This document shows, piece after piece, positions 6,804 through 12,960 of a DNA stretch of 12,960 nucleotides (the first letter of the stretch is position 1; every line of letters begins with the position of its first letter). Origin of the DNA: Bacteroidota bacterium. GTDB taxonomy: Bacteria > Bacteroidota > Bacteroidia > UKL13-3. The position numbers and the translations under genes are program-made. Location: positions 1 to 12,960 of the forward strand of contig CANHJJ010000026.1 in the NCBI GenBank assembly GCA_947460565.1, given 5' to 3'. Under the pieces are notes generated by a model. It was given only the letters and a program-made list of their open reading frames with translations, made no database searches and had not been told where the DNA came from.

Positions 6804-6835
6804 AAGCCTTTTCAGTTATTGAAAAGGCTTTTTTT
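6804..6835 (+). terminator. Intrinsic terminator of the tRNA gene
   Basis: Stem AAGCCTTTTC (6804-6813) and GAAAAGGCTT (6821-6830), 10 perfect base pairs around a 7-base loop, followed by TTTTT (6831-6835). It begins 8 bases after the CCA end. It lies inside the upstream open part of the GIY-YIG frame, so transcription of that gene would need read-through or its own promoter. Confidence 0.9.
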
Positions 6836-7135
6836 ATTAGGGCGCGGTTATATATTTTATATAGTAAAAGTGTAAACAAGTATTACGTTGGTATTACAAC
6901 AGAGGAACCGGAAAAGAGGTTGAAAAAGCATAATATCAAATATTACGAGAATCAATATACCTCTATTGCTGATGATTGGGAGATAAAATTATCAATATTA
7001 TGTTCGGATATCAAATTAGCAAGAAAAATGGAATTATATGTCAAACGAATGAAGAGTAGAAAGTTTATTGAGAAGTTGATAGAAAATGAAACAGAGATGG
7101 CTAAATTTATTGAAATGCATAAAGAGATTAGCTAA
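6836..7135 (+). pseudogene. GIY-YIG nuclease family protein, standard start codon missing
   Basis: Reading the frame upstream of the first standard start (TTG at 6920) recovers the N-terminal core of a GIY-YIG domain: LYILYSKS (6848-6871) and KYYVGI (6878-6895) supply the two motif halves, followed by EKRLKKHN with the conserved Arg. The body continues with ARKMELYVKRMKSRKFIEKLI, which holds the conserved Glu and the basic C-terminal helix of the small UvrC-N-like GIY-YIG proteins (usually 80-100 residues) frequent in Bacteroidota. The domain is therefore essentially whole and the catalytic Tyr, Arg and Glu are kept. There is no in-frame ATG, GTG or TTG before LYIL; the frame stays open back into the tRNA terminator. 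An ATT at 6836-6838 sits where an ATG would be expected and would give about 99 residues. Either this is a decayed ATG or a rare ATT start is used. Starting at the TTG of 6920 would remove the active site. The gene lies between a tRNA and its partial copy. Confidence 0.75.
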
Positions 7136-7157
7136 TTAGATCTAAGAAAATTTGAGT

Positions 7158-7197
7158 TGCTTGGTTCTCCCGATTAATCGGGACCAAGTGGGCCCAC
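7158..7197 (+). repeat. Partial duplicate of the tRNA 3' end
   Basis: TGCTTGGTTC (7158-7167) is identical to 6766-6775 of the tRNA, and CCAAGTGGGCCCAC (7184-7197) is identical to 6780-6793. The first holds one T-stem strand and the start of the T-loop; the second holds the other T-stem strand, the 3' acceptor strand, the discriminator and the first C of CCA (CCA became CTA). The four bases between them in the tRNA (GATT) are replaced by a 16-base palindrome. No 5' half of a tRNA is present, so this is not a functional tRNA. Confidence 0.9.
7168..7183. repeat. 16-bp perfect palindrome in place of the tRNA T-loop
   Basis: TCCCGATTAATCGGGA is a perfect palindrome. With the flanking T-stem strands (CTTGGT at 7160-7165 and ACCAAG at 7183-7188) it forms one long hairpin with a small bulge on the left. 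Its centre contains GATT, the bases found at this place in the intact T-loop, so it may have grown from the T-loop sequence. Confidence 0.85.
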
Positions 7198-7199
7198 TA

Positions 7200-7241
7200 A
7201 AGCGGAATAATCAAATTTAATGTTTGATATTTCGCTTTTTT
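7200..7241 (+). terminator. Hairpin terminator after the tRNA remnant
   Basis: AAGCGGAATAATCAAA (7200-7215) pairs with TTTGATATTTCGCTT (7223-7237) with one bulge and one G-T pair, followed by a T-run (7236-7241). It closes transcription of the GIY-YIG block. Its sequence is unrelated to the terminator at 6804-6835. Confidence 0.75.
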
Positions 7242-7242
7242 G

Positions 7243-7644
7243 TTTACTTCAATCTCAATTCATTTAAGAGACATAGGTAAAAACCAAATTATATCTGTCG
7301 GTTCGATACGGGTTGTTTTTCTCGTTGAATCACATTCCTTCAGTAAATAGTAAAATTTGTATCTTTTGTATGTTCTAATGGTTTGCAGAACCTTACATTG
7401 ACCTTAGATTGAAGTATATTGGTAGGGCTTTTTCAACAAATAATTCAAGGTTAACTATTCATTTTTAGATTGATTTAAAATCTTGTTTATTTATTTCTAC
7501 TCCTCTTTGTGTTTTTCAACGAAATTAAAATATGTGTCATTTCACCACACTACTGCCAAAGTATCAAGGTTTTGAAAATTAAAGCTTTTTAATATAGCAG
7601 ATAAAATAATTTTTTTGTCCAATTGTCATATTATTTAATACAAA
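7243..7644. other. Gene-free stretch with no recognised content
   Basis: About 400 AT-rich bases between the tRNA/GIY-YIG block and the promoter of the large secreted protein. No reading frame of useful length with a credible start is seen on either strand, and no RNA gene, repeat or insertion-sequence end. The longest open piece (7240-7353, + strand, only a TTG start) has no recognisable similarity. It may hold decayed sequence or long regulatory DNA for the gene at 7697. Confidence 0.5.
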
Positions 7645-7676
7645 TTTGATAAAGAGATAATTCTGTGTTAAAATTG
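7645..7676 (+). promoter_or_regulatory. Probable promoter of the type IX-secreted protein gene
   Basis: TTTG at 7645-7648, a 20-bp spacer, then TAAAATTG at 7669-7676 (7 of 8 matches to TAnnTTTG). Transcription would begin about 7681, leaving a leader of roughly 15 bases before the ATG at 7697. The leader is A-rich (AAAGAAATAATAT) with no Shine-Dalgarno sequence, as is usual in this phylum. Confidence 0.55.
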
Positions 7677-7696
7677 TGGTATAAAAGAAATAATAT

Positions 7697-10600
7697 ATGA
7701 AAAAAATGATGCAGTTAGTTAGAAAAGGCTTTGTAAGTAGCCTGCTTCTCGTTTTAAGTTTTTTAAGTTTTAATCAGTTATTCGCTCAGATTTATTGCAA
7801 TCCATTAACTACAGGAAGACCTATTTCGGGTACCTACTATTTGGGAGATAAGGTAAACGCTACCGGTAGCTATAATTTTCAATTTGAAATAGGACAATCA
7901 TCATGGAATTCATCTCAAGTGGGAATTGGACAAAATTCTGATGGCTCAACAGGATGGGATTGGGCTACTGCAGCTTGGTATCAAGATGGGTCAGGTTCAA
8001 ATAAAAGGGTTCAGCGAGATATCGGTGCATTCCAATTTACCAATACTGGAACTTATTATGTAGTTGGTAGGGCAAAGGCTAATTCAGGAGATGCCTATAC
8101 ATATGCAGATGAAGGGAGTTGGTCTAATAATCAAGCCTTAACAGCCAGTACTTCTAGTGGTTCTTGTCCTTATTTTACTGTTATTGCCCTTGTTTCTCCC
8201 ACAACTCAAGTAGCTAATTCCCCAACAAATACTAGCATTTCATTGAGTTGGGCTAAATCCAACGGTAAAAATGTTATGATTGTTAGAAGTACAAGTAATT
8301 CATTTACAGCGCCTACAAATGGTACCGCTTATACTGTAGGGAATACTATTGGTTCTGGAACTGTTGTTTATAACTCTGGTGGGACTAGCACTATAGATAA
8401 TAGCTTATTAGCAGGTACTACTTATTATTATGCATTTTATTCTGAAAATTATAGTTATTACTCTGCTAGTGTGACGGCCAATTCTACTACTACTGGATAT
8501 ATCTCTGCTCAAACTGGAAATTGGACTAGTGCAAGCACTTGGAGCGGTGGAGTAGTGCCACCTTCTTCTTCGGATGTTTATATTGCAAACGGCCACACTG
8601 TTACATTAAATATAGATACTGTTGTTAATAGTCTGACTATTAATTCTGGTGGTACTTTTACAGCTTCGGATAATACGGCAAGAACATTGAAAATTTCTAA
8701 TACTACAAGCACCTCTTCTTTGACAAATAATGGTACTTGGGCAAATGGAACTGGTGGTAGTACAATTAATTTTACTGGAACCAATGCATCTGTTGATGTG
8801 GTGCATACTGTAACTGGAACAATTGCATTTAACAACATTGTCATCAACAAAATTACAGGTTCGGTTGGGAATGTAGGTGTAAACTTTGGCGCTGCTTGTT
8901 CTTTAGCAACTGGTGGAAAATTAACCATTGGAATTGGTGGATTTGTCAATTCATTATCCAACTCAGCTTTTTACTCTACTCAGTCAAATACAACTTTAGA
9001 GTTTAGTAATACTGGTGGATACACCGTTGGTACAAATGATAATTCTTGGCCTTCTTCAAATTCCCCTTCAAATATTACTATTACTGCAGGAACAGTTACA
9101 TTGAATTCAGCTAGAACAGCATCTGGTAATTTAAATATTTCCGGTGTCGGCACATTGGTATTAGGAGCTAACTTAACCATTAATGGTAATTGGACAAGAG
9201 CAAGTTCTGCTACTTTTACACCAAGTACAAATACAGTCACTTTAAGTGGAAGTTCAGCTCAAACTATTCAAATAACAGGTGGTGGAACAGCAACTATGTA
9301 TGGACTTATTATAAATAATTCAGCAGGTGTTTCACTAGCATCAGGTGTTAATGCTACTAGCTTAACTGTTACATATGCCCTCACTTTGACTTCAGGTGTT
9401 TTAACGACAAATGGAAATACATTGACGTTAAGTAATGGAATAGCAATTTCAAGAGCAACTGGAACCATTTCAGCAGTACCAACATTTTCTGGTACTTCAA
9501 GCAATACCTATACTTCAAGTGATGTTACAACCGATAATGAACTTCAATCAAGTGTGACCTCAATATCTTGTACCAATACTTCTGGCAATATTACTTTAAA
9601 AAGTGGTGTTAGTCTGACAGCCGCTGCAGCATCCAATGCGGCAGGTGGAACATTTGTGGTATCAAGTACTTCATCTTTAGCACTTGGTGGAGGATTTACA
9701 AACGCAGGTTCATTGACAATTAATGGCGCGTTGCAAATTAACTCAGGAGGATTTGTTTTGAATAGTACTGGTGTTACTTATGGTTCGTCTGGCAGTTTGA
9801 TATATAACAATGCAGGCACATATACTATGAGCAATGAGTGGCCTTCTTCAAATAGTCCGGTTAATATTACCTTATTAGCTAGTGGAACCAGATTGACAAT
9901 CGGTTCTTCTCGAACAATTAGCTCCTCAGGTGGAATGACCGTAAATCCTAACACTGCTGTTTCAGTTTCATCTGGCATTACATTAACTACAAACAATAAA
10001 TTGACTCTGAAATCTAACGCAACAGGATCAGGTTCGATTGGCAATTCAACTGGTAGTACCATTACAGGTAATGTAATAGTTGAAAAGTTTATTTCTGGTT
10101 CTGGTCGAAGATGGAGGTATCTTGGCGCTCCTGTTACAGGTCAAACATTGGCTAGTTGGGGTTCTCAGTTTTACATCACTGGGCCTGGTACACCAGGGGC
10201 AACTATAGGGTCGGCAAATTCAAATGGATATGCTACCACTCGTTCAAATTTATTGGGATTTAATAATGCTGCAGGTACGCCATCATCAGTTAGGATATAT
10301 AACAGAACTACATCTGGATCCATTGAAAATGGTTGGGCTAATCCGGCATCTCATATGGCAACTACTTTAACGCCTGGTGTGGGTTACAGAGTTTTTGTAA
10401 GAGGTCCTATTACAGGTACTTATGCCACGGATACGGCTGTTATTGGTTATTTTGAACCAGGAGCGACACCTACCCAATCTTCCTTTACCTTTACCCAAAC
10501 TGGTGGTATTACTAATACAGCTAATGCTGGCAGTGTTCCAATGCCTATTAGTGCTACTGCTACAGGTGCAGGAAATACATTTGATGTGGCTAATGATGGT

Positions 10601-11602
10601 TGGAATTTATTGTCTAATCCTTACCCATGTGCATACGATTGGGTTGCTTTTTGGGCTTCTAATACGAATAGAACAAGTATTGGCACTGCAATTCACGTTT
10701 TTGATGCTACTGCAAACTCTTACAAAAGTTATAGCACACAAGCAGGTTCCGGAACGCTTACAAGTGGTTTAATTCCAAGTGGCACAGGTTTCTTTGTACA
10801 AGCTACTGGCACAAATGCGGCCTTAACTTTTACTGAAGCTTTCAAAACCACTACCAATCCTTTGGCACTGCATAAAACGACAGCAAATAATGAATTGCAC
10901 ATTAAATACTACAGAGATTCAACAGAAAGTGATGAATACATCTTGAAAATGATTGAAGGTGCCACTCTTAACAAAGATGATTACGACATCACTAAATTTA
11001 AAAATGATAATCTAAATCTATCAAGCTATGGCACAGATTCTGTTAATCTAACATTGTCTAGTATTCCTGTTGTAACCACAGAAACGCGTGTAAGTATGAA
11101 TGTAGAGGCCACACAAAAAGGCACTTATTACTTCAATTTCACCAATTTTGAAAGCTTCTCACCAGCTATGAGAATTCAATTATTGGATAAATTTACCCAA
11201 AAAACAATTGATGTAAGAAAAGCAAGTTCATACACTTTTGTAATGGATTCACTTCCTCATCAATGGGGTAAAGACAGATTTGTTTTGATCTTAAACGATA
11301 CCTCCTTTGCAACGACTACAGCAGTTAAGGAGATAGCAAATGAGACGGCAGCTTCTTATGCTTTGTACCCAGTGCCAACAAACGATGTATTAAACATTGC
11401 TTACAAAAATAATACTGCTAAAAACATACACGCTGATGTGTTTGATACCAAAGGTAATCGTGTTACAGGAGTTGTATTTAATTCGTTAGGAACAGACGGC
11501 AAATCATCAATCAATGTAAGTAACCTTTCTCAAGGAATTTACTTTATAAATTTGTCTGACGAAAATGGTGGAGCGATAAAAACAATGAAATTTGTTAAAT
11601 AA
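7697..11602 (+). CDS. Large type IX-secreted surface protein with C-terminal sorting domain
   Basis: 1301 residues. Residues 1-30 are a signal peptide (MKKMMQLVRK, hydrophobic stretch, cleavage after LFA before Gln31). Residues 32-160 form an uncharacterised, probably beta-sandwich region with several aromatic residues. About 165-268 resembles a fibronectin type III-like domain (SPTNTSISLSW, AGTTYYYAFYSEN). About 274-305 carries the motif NWTSASTWSGGVVP...DVYIANGHTVTLN, frequent at the start of repetitive beta-helix regions of Bacteroidota adhesins. Residues 305-790 are Thr/Ser/Asn/Gly-rich beta-strand repeats, including two WPSSNSPxNIT units at 451 and 715. From 795 (VEKFISGSGRRWRYLGAP) comes a conserved C-terminal architecture with DGWNLLSNPYPCAYDW at about 966-981. 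Residues 1219-1301 (YALYPVPTNDVLNI ... SQGIYFINL ... KTMKFVK) are a type A T9SS sorting domain, removed on attachment or release at the cell surface. An adhesin or matrix role is likely but no ligand is evident. Single-gene transcript with its own promoter and terminator. Confidence 0.93.
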   Translation: MKKMMQLVRKGFVSSLLLVLSFLSFNQLFAQIYCNPLTTGRPISGTYYLGDKVNATGSYNFQFEIGQSSWNSSQVGIGQNSDGSTGWDWATAAWYQDGSGSNKRVQRDIGAFQFTNTGTYYVVGRAKANSGDAYTYADEGSWSNNQALTASTSSGSCPYFTVIALVSPTTQVANSPTNTSISLSWAKSNGKNVMIVRSTSNSFTAPTNGTAYTVGNTIGSGTVVYNSGGTSTIDNSLLAGTTYYYAFYSENYSYYSASVTANSTTTGYISAQTGNWTSASTWSGGVVPPSSSDVYIANGHTVTLNIDTVVNSLTINSGGTFTASDNTARTLKISNTTSTSSLTNNGTWANGTGGSTINFTGTNASVDVVHTVTGTIAFNNIVINKITGSVGNVGVNFGAACSLATGGKLTIGIGGFVNSLSNSAFYSTQSNTTLEFSNTGGYTVGTNDNSWPSSNSPSNITITAGTVTLNSARTASGNLNISGVGTLVLGANLTINGNWTRASSATFTPSTNTVTLSGSSAQTIQITGGGTATMYGLIINNSAGVSLASGVNATSLTVTYALTLTSGVLTTNGNTLTLSNGIAISRATGTISAVPTFSGTSSNTYTSSDVTTDNELQSSVTSISCTNTSGNITLKSGVSLTAAAASNAAGGTFVVSSTSSLALGGGFTNAGSLTINGALQINSGGFVLNSTGVTYGSSGSLIYNNAGTYTMSNEWPSSNSPVNITLLASGTRLTIGSSRTISSSGGMTVNPNTAVSVSSGITLTTNNKLTLKSNATGSGSIGNSTGSTITGNVIVEKFISGSGRRWRYLGAPVTGQTLASWGSQFYITGPGTPGATIGSANSNGYATTRSNLLGFNNAAGTPSSVRIYNRTTSGSIENGWANPASHMATTLTPGVGYRVFVRGPITGTYATDTAVIGYFEPGATPTQSSFTFTQTGGITNTANAGSVPMPISATATGAGNTFDVANDGWNLLSNPYPCAYDWVAFWASNTNRTSIGTAIHVFDATANSYKSYSTQAGSGTLTSGLIPSGTGFFVQATGTNAALTFTEAFKTTTNPLALHKTTANNELHIKYYRDSTESDEYILKMIEGATLNKDDYDITKFKNDNLNLSSYGTDSVNLTLSSIPVVTTETRVSMNVEATQKGTYYFNFTNFESFSPAMRIQLLDKFTQKTIDVRKASSYTFVMDSLPHQWGKDRFVLILNDTSFATTTAVKEIANETAASYALYPVPTNDVLNIAYKNNTAKNIHADVFDTKGNRVTGVVFNSLGTDGKSSINVSNLSQGIYFINLSDENGGAIKTMKFVK

Positions 11603-11626
11603 GTTGTTTTAGTTTATCCTCATGCT

Positions 11627-11664
11627 AAAGAGGCTGCTTTCAACAAAGCAGCCTCTTTTTTTTT
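11627..11664 (+). terminator. Intrinsic terminator of the type IX-secreted protein gene
   Basis: Stem AAAGAGGCTGCTTT (11627-11640) and AAAGCAGCCTCTTT (11645-11658), 14 perfect base pairs around a CAAC loop, with a T-run to 11664. It begins 24 bases after the stop codon. Confidence 0.93.
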
Positions 11665-11766
11665 AGGATGAATAGAATTGATAATTATTGAATCATTCCA
11701 AGTAGTAATAAAAGGTTGTAAACACTAATTGCATTAACCATCATTGTATACTATAATTTATTTTTG

Positions 11767-11890
11767 AGCATGAGCAAATATTAATGCCGTCTTACAATTA
11801 ATCCCAAGTTGTCAAAAGCTTGATTGAAATTTCATTGAAAATCAATTACAATAATAAGCCCCCAGTTGCAACTTACAATTGGGGGCTTTT
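11767..11890 (+). ncRNA. Possible small RNA of about 120 nt (weak)
   Basis: TATTTTTG at 11759-11766 matches TAnnTTTG exactly, and a strong hairpin with a TTTT tail lies at 11856-11890. No coding frame is found between them, and the preceding gene already has its own terminator at 11627-11664. Such a box-to-terminator arrangement is what a small RNA gene would show. Against it, there is no TTG at the normal -33 distance, the region is AT-rich so the box could be chance, and the hairpin may simply serve the minus-strand WD40 gene. Confidence 0.2.
11856..11890. terminator. Hairpin terminator downstream of the WD40 gene
   Basis: AAGCCCCCAGTTG (11856-11868) and CAATTGGGGGCTT (11876-11888) pair over 13 positions, including one G-T pair, around loop CAACTTA. 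The + strand tail is TTTT (11887-11890); on the - strand the stem is followed by ATTATTG, a poor T-run. It lies 26 bp beyond the stop of the minus-strand WD40 gene and probably ends that transcript, possibly working in both directions. Confidence 0.75.
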
Positions 11891-11915
11891 AAGAAATGTA
11901 ATTTAGAATATATAA

Positions 11916-12960
11916 CTATTTTTTTGTTCCAGGCTTGTTCATAGGTGTTTTATAAAACCTTACTGAATCTAAATTATTGCTTGGCGTTGTGCCTTTGTTT
12001 TTTACTTTGTTAAACTCCTCAAAAATGCCAATTTGCTTTTTGTATTTTATCGAATCTACTTTTGTAAGTGTTCTCAGTTTCATAATGCTATCAAGCGGTG
12101 CATAAGGATAATATATCTTATTATTTGAAGTAGCATTTTGTGGCAATTCAATTCCCGATGGATAAATTCTCACGCCAAAATCTTCACCTGTTCTTAGCAT
12201 TGGTGCAGTAGCAATGTACTTATAGTTTTTGCTCAAACTAATATCTCTGATATTGTAGTATTGGGCGTCCACACTGCTAACTAGTTTTCCCGTTTCAACT
12301 TCCCACACTTTTATTGAGCCATCATTACAACCAGTTATAGCATACTTGCTATCATCACTAAATGCCACTGCCGTTACTTTCCAACAATCTACTGGTAGTT
12401 TACGAAGTTCTTTGCCTGTTAGCACATCCCAAATACGAGCTGTTTTATCGTTTGAACCACTTAATAAAAATTTGTTGTTAGGGCTAATTTCAATGGCATT
12501 TACAGCGTCCATATGGCCATCAAAACTACGTGCCACTTGTCCGTTCGCTATAGAATAAACTTTTATTTTTGGTTCAGCGCCTGCCACGAAAAGAAATCGA
12601 GGGTCATTGTTCATGGCTAAAGAATTTACAGCATGTCCATTGATAAGTTGTTTGAAGTTTTTGCCTGATTTAATATCCCACAAAAATATTTTGCCATCTT
12701 CAGCGCCTGAAAAAACAAAGCGTGAGCTGTTGTCAAAAATAGCCGTATTGATATTGGCTGAGTGACCCAAAAGTTCTTTGGTTTTTTTGAAAACCGAATC
12801 GTACAAAAATATTCCAAAATCATTTGGCGCAGTGGATGCAGTAAGCATCATATTTCCAAAACGATTGAATCGTATAACATTAATGGGAGTACTATGCGAT
12901 TTGAAGGACGTTATTTTGGTAAAGGGACTATCAGCTTTGTAAATATTTACCATGTTATCA
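11916..12960 (-). CDS. WD40-repeat beta-propeller protein (N-terminus outside window)
   Basis: The frame is open from the TAG at 11916-11918 to the right edge. The first in-window ATG is at 12951-12953, but the codons before it (Asp, Asn) continue the pattern D-N-M-V-N-I-Y of a WD-repeat strand, so the true start lies outside. Counting from that Met, about six blades are visible: 15-53, 57-94 (SGAEDGKIFLWDIKSG), 100-135 (KIKVYSIANG), 140-177 (GHMDAVNAIEIS, SGSNDKTARIWDVLTG), 186-219 (DGSIKVWEVETG) and 228-264. The tail of about 75 residues (270-345) is Lys/Asn-rich and not propeller-like. Blades 2, 4 and 5 are most canonical. WD40 propellers are protein-interaction platforms; the partner and cell location cannot be told because the N-terminus is missing. 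Its upstream genes are outside the window. Confidence 0.9.
   Translation of the reverse strand, partial: DNMVNIYKADSPFTKITSFKSHSTPINVIRFNRFGNMMLTASTAPNDFGIFLYDSVFKKTKELLGHSANINTAIFDNSSRFVFSGAEDGKIFLWDIKSGKNFKQLINGHAVNSLAMNNDPRFLFVAGAEPKIKVYSIANGQVARSFDGHMDAVNAIEISPNNKFLLSGSNDKTARIWDVLTGKELRKLPVDCWKVTAVAFSDDSKYAITGCNDGSIKVWEVETGKLVSSVDAQYYNIRDISLSKNYKYIATAPMLRTGEDFGVRIYPSGIELPQNATSNNKIYYPYAPLDSIMKLRTLTKVDSIKYKKQIGIFEEFNKVKNKGTTPSNNLDSVRFYKTPMNKPGTKK

Larger units (their letters stand above)
6796..7197 (+). mobile_element. Candidate tRNA-targeting GIY-YIG cassette (402 bp)
   Basis: The block between the end of the intact tRNA and the end of a duplicated tRNA 3' end holds a hairpin terminator, one GIY-YIG reading frame, and then the tRNA-derived repeat. 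A direct repeat of a tRNA 3' end on the far side of inserted DNA is the classic trace of integration into a tRNA gene. Here there is no integrase, only a small GIY-YIG nuclease. Duplication of the tRNA 3' half without true mobility is an alternative. Confidence 0.4.

Noticed and set aside
6920..6922. TTG as the start of the GIY-YIG protein
   Set aside because: It would remove both halves of the GIY-YIG motif, which are encoded in the same frame just upstream.
7158..7197. A second complete tRNA gene
   Set aside because: Only the T-stem and 3' acceptor strand are present; no D-arm, anticodon arm or 5' acceptor strand lies upstream, and the T-loop is replaced by a palindrome.
7240..7353. Short open frame of about 37 codons after the tRNA remnant
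   Set aside because: Only a TTG start inside the T-run of a terminator, and no similarity I can name.
8408..10062. Several antisense open frames of 62-127 codons across the large secreted protein gene
   Set aside because: They come from the Thr/Ser/Asn-rich, low-stop composition of the repeats on the coding strand, have no credible starts, promoters or recognisable families, and lie entirely within a secure gene.
10422..10772. A 116-codon + strand frame inside the secreted protein gene
   Set aside because: Shifted-frame shadow of the coding sequence; Leu/Pro-rich nonsense composition with no family similarity.
12951..12953. ATG as the start of the WD40 gene
   Set aside because: The frame stays open to the window edge and the preceding residues continue a WD-repeat strand, so the gene is cut by the window.

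Overview
The window reads as chromosomal DNA of a low-GC member of the Bacteroidota. Three independent signs agree. A large secreted protein ends in a type IX secretion (Por) C-terminal sorting domain. Several promoters fit the Bacteroidota pattern TTG-N19..21-TAnnTTTG, with start codons lying very close behind the -7 box. The gene set (TIGR02757-family protein, lipoprotein-type dipeptidyl peptidase III, small outer-membrane beta-barrel protein, GIY-YIG protein beside a tRNA) is typical of the phylum. The genus cannot be fixed from the sequence.

Layout. 1-747 is the 3' end of urocanate hydratase (hutU), cut by the window edge. 830-2011 is a single-gene block encoding a DUF4143-type AAA ATPase, bracketed by two 41-bp near-identical inverted repeats (770-810 and 2014-2054). 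2059-2835 (minus) is a TIGR02757/DUF2400 protein. 2929-4989 is a dipeptidyl peptidase III (M49) lipoprotein with a strong terminator. 5072-5674 (outer-membrane beta-barrel protein) and 5671-6024 (MmcQ/YjbR family) overlap by ATGA and form a two-gene operon. It converges on a HAD phosphatase at 6010-6645 (minus), whose 3' end overlaps it by 15 bp. 6719-6795 is a complete tRNA with CAT anticodon, with its own promoter and terminator.

The most unusual part is 6796-7197. Directly behind the tRNA lies a GIY-YIG nuclease reading frame that has the catalytic residues but no standard start codon. It is closed by a second copy of the tRNA 3' end (T-arm stem plus acceptor strand), in which the T-loop is replaced by a perfect 16-bp palindrome. 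This looks like a minimal tRNA-targeting element or its remnant. The remainder is a gene-free stretch (about 7243-7644), a 1301-residue type IX-secreted surface protein (7697-11602), an intergenic region with two terminators and a possible small RNA, and a WD40 beta-propeller protein (minus, cut by the right edge).

Apart from the two-gene operon, the genes look like independent transcription units: most are separated by hairpin terminators or change strand. There is no phage, CRISPR or classical insertion sequence. The two accessory-like signals are the repeat-bracketed ATPase and the tRNA/GIY-YIG block.
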